NCBI GenBank assembly: GCA_023144875.1
Contig: JAGLEW010000106.1
Span: 1 to 22,273 of the forward strand
Origin: Methylococcales bacterium
GTDB lineage: Bacteria; Pseudomonadota; Gammaproteobacteria; Methylococcales; Methylomonadaceae
Direction of reading: 5' to 3'
Length of the DNA stretch: 22,273 nt
Part shown: one piece after another, positions 16,134-22,273 of the stretch
Layout of the letters: each line of letters starts with the position of its first letter
How positions within the stretch are numbered: position 1 is the stretch's first letter
Made by a program: the position numbers and the translations under genes
Notes under the pieces: model-generated
What the model was told of the DNA's origin: nothing
What the model saw: only the letters and a program-made list of their open reading frames with translations
Database searches by the model: none

Positions 16134-16847
16134 TTATTCGAACAGTTTTAATAAGGCGTTGACTAATACTTTATCTGTTTCATTTTTAGACGCGTGGACA
16201 CTTAAATAATAAGCAACCATTGAATGCCTAATAGCGGGGTTGCTTGAGAGTTTACTAATATTTTTTTGAAAAGCAAGCTGAATACACTTTTCAATAGAGG
16301 GAATAGCGGTTTCATTGAAGGTGGGGATAAAGCCTGTGAAAATAATGTCATTGTTTTTGATGGCAAGATTATCAAGTGATAACGGGAGTTGTGTTTCTAA
16401 TGCTGAAAAGGTTTTATGCGCGTTGGAAAATTTATTGACTACAATAAATAAAATGGCGGCAATTTTTTTAAGATCTTGATTTAAATATGAATTTTCGATT
16501 AAATTGTTTAAGGTTTTTTGCCGTTTAACAATTTGCCACAAACGTGATTTCCCTTCATCATTTTCGGTCATGGCGAAACAACGTTCTGAACTAATATGAT
16601 TACTTATTTTTTGTTGTGTCTGAACGATGTCGCTAAATTGCTGACGAATCTTGTTGCCATTATAATCAAAATTACGTCGCAAGCTGCGCATTTGCCATTG
16701 GTTTTCAATAGAGACTAACCAACTGCCTTGATTGATTTTAATAAGTTGCATTTCCTTATTCTCAATATCCGCTAAAATTTTATACCCTTCTTGCAAAGGC
16801 CAAAGATTTCTAGCAGAAATATCTTTTGTTGGGAGTAAAGGAGGCAT
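16134..16847 (-). CDS. Unrecognised protein, possibly a degenerate kinase-like fold
   Basis: A 237-residue soluble protein with no signal peptide and no clear membrane helix. I do not recognise its family. The segment LPLSLDNLAIKNNDIIFTGF (154-173) resembles the catalytic-loop to DFG region of kinase-like proteins (D159, N160, then a strand ending in G172). It follows a hydrophobic helix (KIAAILFIVVNKFSNAHKTF, 128-147) that would fit helix E. The usual HRD and DFG residues are not intact, so at best it would be a pseudokinase. It lies between the Roadblock gene (107 bases upstream) and the kinase-like/phosphoesterase fusion (11 bases downstream). No Shine-Dalgarno sequence is visible before its ATG. 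Confidence 0.6.
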   Translation of the reverse strand: MPPLLPTKDISARNLWPLQEGYKILADIENKEMQLIKINQGSWLVSIENQWQMRSLRRNFDYNGNKIRQQFSDIVQTQQKISNHISSERCFAMTENDEGKSRLWQIVKRQKTLNNLIENSYLNQDLKKIAAILFIVVNKFSNAHKTFSALETQLPLSLDNLAIKNNDIIFTGFIPTFNETAIPSIEKCIQLAFQKNISKLSSNPAIRHSMVAYYLSVHASKNETDKVLVNALLKLFE

Positions 16848-16954
16848 AATTTTTAATCAAAGACGTAAAGAATTAAAAAATAAAGGTAGGTGACTAAAAT
16901 CCTAAAATTGTAATCACTTTCCATTGTGAAGTGTACCCAAAATAGTGACAGGCT

Positions 16955-17362
16955 TTATGGCACAAGAGGGGCAATATGAGGCAGTTGTCGGCGTAATGAT
17001 GCCCAACCCATACCCAAGTTTGTTTTTTTACTGGTAATTAGTACGACCAACGCATCAGGTTTTCCAGGAGGATTTACCATAAAATGAAACGTATGCTCTG
17101 TGGTCATTTGCACTTCTTTGATGGTGTTTTCAACGGCAACACCGCGTTGATTACTTAATAGGCTTTCTACGGCTTGAACATTTCGGCCTCGAAACATATC
17201 AACTGCCGCCGCTGCAACGGCTTCTAAATAGGTTTGGGTAAAATAGGGGACGTTGTGTGAGACACTCAGCAATAAACCGCTGCTTAAATCGACGACTGCG
17301 CAACCTAAAGCGCCATCAACGGCGTTAATAACTTCTTTTGTTAAATCATCCAGACTTGCCAT
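16955..17362 (-). CDS. Roadblock/LC7 domain protein
   Basis: A 135-residue single-domain protein of the Roadblock/LC7 (MglB-like) family. Such proteins form dimers that regulate small GTPases or act as scaffolds. Seen: EVINAVDGALGCAVVDLSSG and LLLSVSHNVP (first strand pair), a central helix (QTYLEAVAAAAVDMFRG), then VQMTTEHTFHFMVNPPG and ALVVLITSKKTNLGMGWASLR, the typical closing strand and helix. AGGA lies 6 bases before the ATG. It is the first gene of the minus-strand cluster with an unknown protein and a kinase-like/phosphoesterase fusion. No MglA-type GTPase lies in the window. Confidence 0.85.
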   Translation of the reverse strand: MASLDDLTKEVINAVDGALGCAVVDLSSGLLLSVSHNVPYFTQTYLEAVAAAAVDMFRGRNVQAVESLLSNQRGVAVENTIKEVQMTTEHTFHFMVNPPGKPDALVVLITSKKTNLGMGWASLRRQLPHIAPLVP

Positions 17363-17603
17363 AATTTATTCCTATTTATATTGTTAATGGGAGGTTTAGT
17401 GGGCGTTAAAACCCTTACTTATATTTGAATTACCATAAGGGATTATAACTGTGTGAAGTATAATACATCTTCGTGTTAATTCGGACAATTTTTCCCTTTT
17501 GTGAGAGCTTTCTCTCGTTATTTGAAACAAAATGGAAAGGTTATAAGAATAAAAGCTATGCGCCTCTAAACTCATAAAAACATTAAAATAGAAGGAAAAG
17601 TCC

Positions 17604-19676
17604 GTGATCCAACAAGATTTACTTTTTGAATTAGGCTGTGAAGAATTACCTCCAAAAACCTTATTAACATTACGCGATGCCTTGCTTAATAATATTTTGG
17701 CTGATTTAAAAGCGGCAGGTTTTGGTTATGGTGATTATAAAGCCTATGCAACCCCTAGGCGCTTAGCGGTCATAATACAACGGGTGGATTTTGCACAAGC
17801 GGATAAAATCGAGGAAAAACGAGGGCCTTCTGTGCAGGCGGCTTTTTCAGAAACAGGTGAACCAAGCCGTGCCGCCTTAGGGTTTGCTAAAAGTTGTGGT
17901 GTTGAATTCACAGATTTAGAGCGACTTGTGACCAAAAAAGGGGAATGGTTGGCTTATAAAAAAGCGTTAAAAGGGAAAATGTTAGCCGAATTAATTCCTA
18001 ATATATTAAATCAGAGTATTCTAAAATTACCAATTGCTAAAAGGATGCGCTGGGGGGATGGTTCTACTGAATTTGTGCGTCCTGTGCATTGGTCTGTTTT
18101 GATGTATGGCGAACAGATCATTGAAACCGAAATTTTAGGGTTGAAAACAGGTGGGCAAAGTTATGGACATCGTTTTCATGCGCCTGATGCGATCAACATT
18201 GAAAGCCCCGCACGTTATGTTGAAATATTAAAAGAAAAAGGCTGTGTCGAGGTTGATTTTGAATCCCGAAAGAAAAATATTCGTGATGCCGCTCTAAAAA
18301 TAGCTGAAAAAGTTGGAGGAACTGCACATATTGACGCGGCTTTATTAGATGAAGTCACAGCGCTGAACGAACAACCGATCGTGGTGATGGGGCATTTTGA
18401 TCCACGGTTTTTGAAATTACCTAAAGAAGTGTTGATTACCACCATGCAAAGTAATCAAAAATATTTCCCTGTGATTAATAAAGAGGGCGTGTTATTAGCG
18501 CATTTTATTACCTTTAGCAATATTGATAGCCATCATCCTGAATCGGTTCAAAAAGGCAATGAACGGGTTATTTTACCGCGATTAGCCGATGCTGAATTTT
18601 TTTGGAATCAAGATCTAAAACAGCCATTATCCACTCGGGTTGACCCATTAAGCGCCGTTGTTTTTCAACAAAAATTAGGAAGCATGGCGGATAAAACCGA
18701 GCGATTACAAACGCTCTCGACTTATATTGCTCATGAATTACAAGCCGATGAAGCCTTGGCACAGCGGGCGGCGTTATTGGCAAAAACGGATTTGATGACA
18801 AATATGGTCAGTGAGTTTGCCTCGTTACAAGGCATCATGGGGCGTTATTATGCGCTGGCAGATAATGAACTTGTCGAAGTGGCGCACGCGTTGGAAGAGC
18901 AATATTTTCCGAAACAAGCAGGGTCAATCACCCCAAAATCAACCACAGGACAAATTTTATCGTTAGCCGATAAGCTCGATACCCTCACAGGCATTTTTAG
19001 TGCAGGTTTTATTCCGACAGGGGACAAAGATCCGTATGGTTTACGTCGTGCAAGTCTGGGTATTTTACGAATTTTGATTGAAAATAAATTACCATTAAAT
19101 GTGGTTGAACTTATTGAGACTGCTTTAAAACAATACTCGCATGAATTCGATCTTGAGAAAACCAAACAACAAATCATACAGTTTGTGTTTGAACGTTTAA
19201 AAGGTTATTGTCTCGAAAAGGGCTTTAAAATTGATACGTTTGAAGCGGTAATGGCATTAAAACCATCACAGCCGCTGGATTTTATGTCTCGCATACACGC
19301 CGTCAAAGAATTTAGAGGTTTGCCTGAGTCTCAAAGCCTTGCGGCGGCGAATAAACGAATTGCTAATATTTTGAGAAAATCTGCCACAAAACCTGCGGAG
19401 TCGATTTCAAATTTAGTGGAAACTGACGAAAAACAACTCTTAATCTTGGCAGAAAAATCAGCGATGACGATTAAACCTTTATTAGAAAAATCAGATTATA
19501 CGGCGGCGTTATTAGCACTCGCACAATTAAAAGCGCCGATTGATTGTTTTTTCGATCATGTGATGGTGAATTGTGATGACGTGGGTTTACGCGCGAGCCG
19601 ATTAGCCTTACTTAATTTATTATTTCAACAGTTTTTACAAATTGCCGATATTTCTAAATTACAAGTAGCGAATTGA
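17604..19676 (+). CDS. glyS: Glycyl-tRNA synthetase beta subunit
   Basis: Beta chain of the bacterial alpha2-beta2 glycyl-tRNA synthetase. It contributes tRNA binding (HD-like and anticodon-binding domains), while the alpha chain GlyQ carries the catalytic site. Seen: DLLFELGCEELPPK at the N-terminus, YATPRRLAV, KRMRWGDGSTEFVRPVHW, MQSNQKYFPV, SLADKLDTLTGIFSAG, PTGDKDPYGLRRASLGILRI, and a DALR-like C-terminus (FFDHVMVNCDD). At 690 residues it matches E. coli (689). The start is GTG with AAGGA 7 bases upstream. Unusually, glyQ is not directly upstream; a minus-strand Roadblock gene is. TATAAT at 17459-17464 and TATAAG at 17542 are possible promoter parts, neither with a good -35. Confidence 0.96.
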   Translation: MIQQDLLFELGCEELPPKTLLTLRDALLNNILADLKAAGFGYGDYKAYATPRRLAVIIQRVDFAQADKIEEKRGPSVQAAFSETGEPSRAALGFAKSCGVEFTDLERLVTKKGEWLAYKKALKGKMLAELIPNILNQSILKLPIAKRMRWGDGSTEFVRPVHWSVLMYGEQIIETEILGLKTGGQSYGHRFHAPDAINIESPARYVEILKEKGCVEVDFESRKKNIRDAALKIAEKVGGTAHIDAALLDEVTALNEQPIVVMGHFDPRFLKLPKEVLITTMQSNQKYFPVINKEGVLLAHFITFSNIDSHHPESVQKGNERVILPRLADAEFFWNQDLKQPLSTRVDPLSAVVFQQKLGSMADKTERLQTLSTYIAHELQADEALAQRAALLAKTDLMTNMVSEFASLQGIMGRYYALADNELVEVAHALEEQYFPKQAGSITPKSTTGQILSLADKLDTLTGIFSAGFIPTGDKDPYGLRRASLGILRILIENKLPLNVVELIETALKQYSHEFDLEKTKQQIIQFVFERLKGYCLEKGFKIDTFEAVMALKPSQPLDFMSRIHAVKEFRGLPESQSLAAANKRIANILRKSATKPAESISNLVETDEKQLLILAEKSAMTIKPLLEKSDYTAALLALAQLKAPIDCFFDHVMVNCDDVGLRASRLALLNLLFQQFLQIADISKLQVAN

Positions 19677-19691
19677 TAAAAATTACCTATT

Positions 19692-19889
19692 TAACCTGAG
19701 TTCGGGATAAGGAATAGCTTAAATATCATTGAGTTATCTCATTATTTCGAACTATACCTTTATAAGAACGTGTGCTTTTGTATTTTTGCATATCATTTTG
19801 GTGAATATATGCAGTTGATTTTATTAGTAAATCAAAAAAACAGCTAAAACCCTTTTAAAATCAATAACTATTAACCCGAACTCAGGTTA
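19692..19889. mobile_element. MITE-like element with perfect 15-base terminal inverted repeats
   Basis: TAACCTGAGTTCGGG (19692-19706) is the exact reverse complement of CCCGAACTCAGGTTA (19875-19889). The 198-base span has no gene. It contains an internal TTGATTT/AAATCAA hairpin (19815-19835). The outer TA on each side could be a duplicated TA target, as IS630/Tc1-type elements leave, making the true repeat ACCTGAGTTCGGG. No transposase is inside, so it would be a non-autonomous element or remnant. Its right end lies one base from the stop codon of the following minus-strand gene. No second copy is in this window. Confidence 0.55.
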
Positions 19890-19890
19890 T

Positions 19891-20880
19891 TTAGGGCGTT
19901 AGCATTTTGGAGTATTTTTCTTCTATTGAATTTAAAACATAATTTTTAAGCTCTCCTATATCCGACAGTTTCTTTAACCCAATTAGTGAGTCTGTTTTAT
20001 ATTTGGATTCTTTCATGTAAGAATTCAAATTATTTTCTACAGACTCATCTGAACTATTAGGAGAGAGTTCTTTTGAAATTAAAACACTTGTTGCCACGGG
20101 AAGGTTTAAAATTGGGTAATTACCTAACATTAAGCCTCTAATGTTTTTAGCGTCACCATCATGAGTATGTACCAACAAAATTTCTGGATAATGGTGAAAG
20201 GTATTATCTGCGGTTTTTTGGTGAGTATGTAAGTAAGCAACATCACCAAGCAATAAAATATTTCCTTGAAATTTAAAAATATAGCCTTTGGTTATACGTT
20301 CTCTATCTAAAGTTTCACCATTTATTATTTGTTCATACTTGTTGATAGTTTGGTAACGTAATATCTTCTTTTTTTCATCGAACCAAATCCACATTCTGCT
20401 TACAGCCACTCGATCTGGAAGCGAGTTGTTAAATGAAAGACGCTTTACTAAATAGATACCCTGCAAATTTCCGTTATTTTTTATAAGGTATTCTTTTTCT
20501 TTTTCCTTATAAATATAATTTACAAAAGAATAGTAAAGATCATCATTAGACATATATTTTGGTCTGTCAAAATAGCCTTCATATTCTAATGCCCAAATTA
20601 AAAATCTAGACTTAAACCTAGGGCACAATTTTTTATGTCCTACATATCTTGGTTCTAATGCATAAGAAATATTTTCTGCTGTAAAATCAAAGCGTTCATA
20701 TAAATCCTTGATTTCTGGGCTTTTACAATATATAGGTAATAGTTTCTTTTTTAATTTTTCAATTAAAAAATCTCTATGCTTAGATTTAACGGTATGATTA
20801 CTACGGTTTTCATTAAAATATTTATTCAAAGCATTTGATAGCTCATCATGTTCGTTACTATTTAATTCACCAGTAATCAT
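19891..20880 (-). CDS. Unrecognised 329-residue accessory protein
   Basis: I do not recognise this family. It has no signal peptide or membrane helix. Residues 1-110 look mostly helical and charged. Residues about 143-270 look like alternating strands (GIYLVKRLSF, RMWIWFDEKKKILRYQ, KGYIFKFQGNILLLGDVAYL, ILNLPVATSVLISKE), as in a small-molecule-binding or sensor barrel; this is only a shape judgement. The gene is visibly more A+T-rich than its housekeeping neighbours and uses many AAA/ATT/AAT codons, suggesting transfer. GGGAC lies upstream of the ATG, and a weak TTGTTT-18-TTATAC promoter lies before that. It is flanked downstream by a MITE-like element and upstream by non-housekeeping small genes. 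Confidence 0.65.
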   Translation of the reverse strand: MITGELNSNEHDELSNALNKYFNENRSNHTVKSKHRDFLIEKLKKKLLPIYCKSPEIKDLYERFDFTAENISYALEPRYVGHKKLCPRFKSRFLIWALEYEGYFDRPKYMSNDDLYYSFVNYIYKEKEKEYLIKNNGNLQGIYLVKRLSFNNSLPDRVAVSRMWIWFDEKKKILRYQTINKYEQIINGETLDRERITKGYIFKFQGNILLLGDVAYLHTHQKTADNTFHHYPEILLVHTHDGDAKNIRGLMLGNYPILNLPVATSVLISKELSPNSSDESVENNLNSYMKESKYKTDSLIGLKKLSDIGELKNYVLNSIEEKYSKMLTP

Positions 20881-21128
20881 CTTAGTCCCATTTTTGTAAA
20901 AAATTTGCGTATAAAGTACAAATTTTCAGTAAAAACAAAGAACTAACAGGGTAAATAGAAATATTCTGGAAAAATAAAGTCTAAATACTTATCCTTTTTT
21001 ACCAGATTGCTACAAAATATCGCTAATTTTTGTTATTTATCGGAAAATAAGCTTTATTTTTTCATAGATTGGAACTATGGTAAAGAAGATTTTTTGTAGG
21101 TAGGATTGGAGTTTACAGGAGGGAAAAC
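20881..21128. other. A+T-rich intergenic region
   Basis: The 248 bases between the 329-residue gene and the 27-codon gene hold the weak minus-strand promoter of the former (near 20910-20940), a small CATAG/CTATG inverted repeat near 21064-21080, and an AGGAGG at about 21117-21122 that no start codon uses. I see no RNA gene or credible ORF here. Confidence 0.4.
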
Positions 21129-21152
21129 TTAGGCGGCTGCAACCGCCCAAGT
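21123..21152 (-). terminator. Hairpin terminator overlapping the end of the 27-codon gene
   Basis: Read on the minus strand, ACTTGGGCGG (21152-21143) pairs with CCGCCTAAGT (21136-21127) across a 6-base loop. It gives a 10-bp GC-rich stem with one G-U pair, followed by TTTCCC. The pair closes fully only in the minus-strand RNA; the plus strand has an A-C mismatch. The stop codon TAA lies inside the stem. The U-run is short. Confidence 0.5.
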
Positions 21153-21212
21153 CTGTTGTGCAACTTTCTGTTGGCGGTTTACCTTAAGAGAAAGTGAATT
21201 GGAATGATACAT
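21129..21212 (-). CDS. Candidate 27-residue peptide gene
   Basis: A short ORF starting MYHSNSLSLKVN and ending QQTWAVAAA. It is supported by an excellent ribosome-binding site (AGGA with a 7-base spacer before ATG) and a GC-rich hairpin at its end. The same frame is open further upstream (to 21329), but that longer version starts without a ribosome-binding site, so I take 21212 as the start. The peptide is hydrophilic and basic, with a small-residue C-terminus after a lone tryptophan. I recognise no family. It could be a small regulator, a modified-peptide precursor or a leader peptide. It diverges from the 44-residue membrane peptide gene, 71 bases away. Confidence 0.45.
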   Translation of the reverse strand: MYHSNSLSLKVNRQQKVAQQTWAVAAA

Positions 21213-21283
21213 TTTTATTTCCTGCTTTGTCAAGGTTATTTTTTTAAAATTGAGGCTGGTACGCATAAAAAAAGAGGCTGAAA

Positions 21284-21418
21284 ATGAAAGAATTAATACT
21301 TTTGATATCCGAGCTAGGAGGGATGGCATATGGTCATCTGTACCCTATTTTATTTACCATTATTGTTATTGTTCGTGAGTGTGCTAATGCATATATAGAG
21401 GTTCATAAGTCTAAGTAA
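21284..21418 (+). CDS. Candidate 44-residue single-pass membrane peptide
   Basis: A short ORF encoding MKELILLISELGG, then a hydrophobic helix (PILFTIIVIV, residues 21-30, extended by HLY), then a polar and basic tail ending HKSK. AGAGG lies about 7 bases before the ATG and a strong terminator lies 21 bases after the TAA, so it has the complete frame of a real small gene. Size and layout resemble type I toxin peptides or small membrane regulators, but I recognise no family and see no antisense RNA promoter that I could defend. It diverges from the 27-residue peptide gene. Confidence 0.5.
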   Translation: MKELILLISELGGMAYGHLYPILFTIIVIVRECANAYIEVHKSK

Positions 21419-21439
21419 CATTAGCTAATTAGAAAAAAT

Positions 21440-21475
21440 AGGCTGTTTATAATTCATATAGACAGCCTTTTTCTT
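21440..21475 (+). terminator. Strong intrinsic terminator after the small membrane peptide gene
   Basis: AGGCTGTTTATA (21440-21451) pairs with TATAGACAGCCT (21457-21468), 12 bp with one T-G wobble, around a 5-base loop. TTTTCTTT follows. AAAAAAT just upstream supplies a U-run on the other strand, so it may also end minus-strand transcription coming from the Uma2 gene. Confidence 0.88.
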
Positions 21476-21546
21476 TGGTAATATATAATCAAAAAATTAT
21501 TTATCTTTTGATTGAAAAACTAGGAGCAGTGTTGGCGATTAGATGA

Positions 21547-22152
21547 CTACACTGACTCAAAAAGTTGAGGTAAATCCAGTTTTAAATCAGGAAATAAAGC
21601 AGGTGTTGCCGCATCATCATCAGTAAACATTGCGTTTAATTGATAGTGTCTATTTTCATCTAAAATAAATTGATGGATGGCGACGTCATTGGGGTAAATA
21701 ATCCAATATTCTTGCACACCGCTTTCTTGGTACAGGGCAAATTTAACCTGCATTTCTTTTTTTGAATTCCCTTTAGATAAAATTTCAATAATCCAATCAG
21801 GTGCGCCGTTACAACCTTGTTTATCTAAAAAATTAGGATTGCAAATAACACATACACCGGGCTGTACGACGCTGTAAATATCTTGGTTGGTTAATAAGGA
21901 TTTTTGACGATCATATAAGCGAACATCAAAAGGGGCAGGGAAGAGCTGACATTTTTTCCCTCTTAAATAACTGCCAATATCAATAATTAAATTTCGCTCA
22001 ATCCGCTGGTGACCTAAATTGGGTGCAGGGGACATTAAGGAAATTTTACCTTTGATGAGTTCAACTATTTCATCAAGTTGCCATGTTAAGTAATCAGCAT
22101 AACTATAGGTTTTATTCATGTCTAATTGAGAAATGTGGGTAATTTTAGTCAT
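21547..22152 (-). CDS. Uma2-family (DUF820) restriction-endonuclease-like protein
   Basis: A 201-residue protein of the Uma2 family, a PD-(D/E)xK-fold group that is abundant in cyanobacteria and some gammaproteobacteria and often linked with mobile DNA. Seen: YSYADYLTW and VELIKGKISLMSPAPNLGHQ at the N-terminus, DIYSVVQPGVCVICN, GAPDWIIEILSKGN (E123), MQVKFALYQESGVQEYWII (K137), and the C-terminal LFPDLKLDLPQLF. In most members the VVQP motif is followed by D, the presumed catalytic acid; here it is G99, so nuclease activity is doubtful. AGGTC lies about 9 bases before the ATG. It follows mgtE by 43 bases on the same strand. Biological role unknown. Confidence 0.88.
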   Translation of the reverse strand: MTKITHISQLDMNKTYSYADYLTWQLDEIVELIKGKISLMSPAPNLGHQRIERNLIIDIGSYLRGKKCQLFPAPFDVRLYDRQKSLLTNQDIYSVVQPGVCVICNPNFLDKQGCNGAPDWIIEILSKGNSKKEMQVKFALYQESGVQEYWIIYPNDVAIHQFILDENRHYQLNAMFTDDDAATPALFPDLKLDLPQLFESV

Positions 22153-22195
22153 ATTGAAGACCTATAGTTTTAATGGTCGTAGTTGTTGCTATCGC

Positions 22196-22273
22196 TTATA
22201 ACAAAAAGAGGGTGGCTAATCCTAAGAAGGCGGAAAAGCCCACAACATCTGTTACGGTGGTTAATAATACGCC
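22196..22273 (-). CDS. mgtE: C-terminal end of MgtE magnesium transporter (cut by window)
   Basis: The last 25 codons and stop of a minus-strand gene: GVLLTTVTDVVGFSAFLGLA followed by TLFLL. This is the usual final transmembrane helix of MgtE, including the TTxTDxxGFxxFLGLAT motif whose aspartate lines the ion pathway of the Mg2+ channel/transporter. Only this fragment is visible, so the CBS and N domains cannot be checked. Confidence 0.75.
   Translation of the reverse strand, partial: GVLLTTVTDVVGFSAFLGLATLFLL

Noticed and set aside
16890..16935. CACTT/AAGTG hairpin between the Roadblock gene and the next gene
   Set aside because: A 5-bp stem without a U-run; not enough to break the proposed operon.
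17412..17441. CCCTTA...TAAGGG inverted repeat upstream of glyS
   Set aside because: Only a 6-base stem with an 18-base loop and no T-run; too weak to call an operator or terminator.
19815..19835. TTGATTT/AAATCAA hairpin after glyS as a terminator or FNR site
   Set aside because: On the plus strand it is followed by A, not T; the spacing does not fit the FNR consensus TTGAT-N4-ATCAA.
21213..21329. The longer 66-residue version of the small minus-strand ORF
   Set aside because: Its ATG has no ribosome-binding site, whereas the internal ATG at 21212 has an excellent one; the upstream part overlaps the start of the divergent 44-residue gene.
1..22273. CRISPR array, tRNA, rRNA, phage or integrase genes
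   Set aside because: I saw no regularly spaced repeats, no cloverleaf or rRNA sequence and no phage or recombinase frame.

Overview
The window looks like a stretch of chromosome from an A+T-rich gammaproteobacterium. The housekeeping genes (typA, metG, mrp/apbC, tilS, moaA, yajD, glyS, mgtE) read as gammaproteobacterial. A secreted protein carries a C-terminal TPLPA-type sorting signal, which points to a lineage with an exosortase/PEP-CTERM system, such as Methylococcales methanotrophs. That placement is an inference; no rRNA or methane-oxidation gene is present to confirm it.

Layout. (1) 1-5017: the end of typA faces metG across a two-way terminator. Then come a 338-base intergenic region with a CRP-like palindrome and a secreted VPLPA-CTERM protein. 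(2) 5018-6992, minus strand: an overlapping two-gene operon related to tellurite-resistance (Ter) stress clusters, a PRTase-like StiP/PELOTA protein and a TIM-barrel C-C bond lyase, with no ter gene in view. (3) 7101-10147, plus strand: mrp (Fe-S/ATPase), a protein with two different globin domains in one chain, and a DAO-family flavoprotein that starts at a TTG overlapping the globin stop codon. (4) tilS (minus) overlaps the flavoprotein tail to tail and diverges from moaA. The moaA promoter has a perfect TATAAT 5 bases before the ATG and a near-consensus CRP palindrome at the exact class II distance. (5) 11578-14579, plus strand: moaA, a stand-alone response regulator, a YajD-like HNH protein, and a membrane-anchored protein with an apparent degenerate acyl-carrier-protein-like module and TPR repeats.

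(6) 14584-17362, minus strand: a Roadblock/LC7 protein, an unrecognised protein with a faint kinase-like signature, and a kinase-like/metallophosphoesterase fusion. This is the best candidate for an undescribed signalling module. (7) glyS, without glyQ beside it. (8) 19677-22273, an accessory-looking, A+T-rich end: a 198-base element bounded by perfect 15-base inverted repeats, an unrecognised 329-residue protein, two small divergent genes found by reading ribosome-binding sites (27 and 44 residues, each with its own hairpin terminator), a Uma2-family nuclease-like protein with an altered presumed active-site residue, and the last 25 codons of mgtE.

The clearest working links are the mrp-globin-flavoprotein operon (redox cofactors), the StiP/lyase pair (translationally coupled), and the Roadblock-kinase-like-phosphoesterase cluster (apparent phospho-signalling). 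Two well-formed CRP-like sites, one before the secreted protein and one before moaA, suggest a shared cAMP-receptor-type regulator. All functional calls come from reading motifs; no database search was possible.
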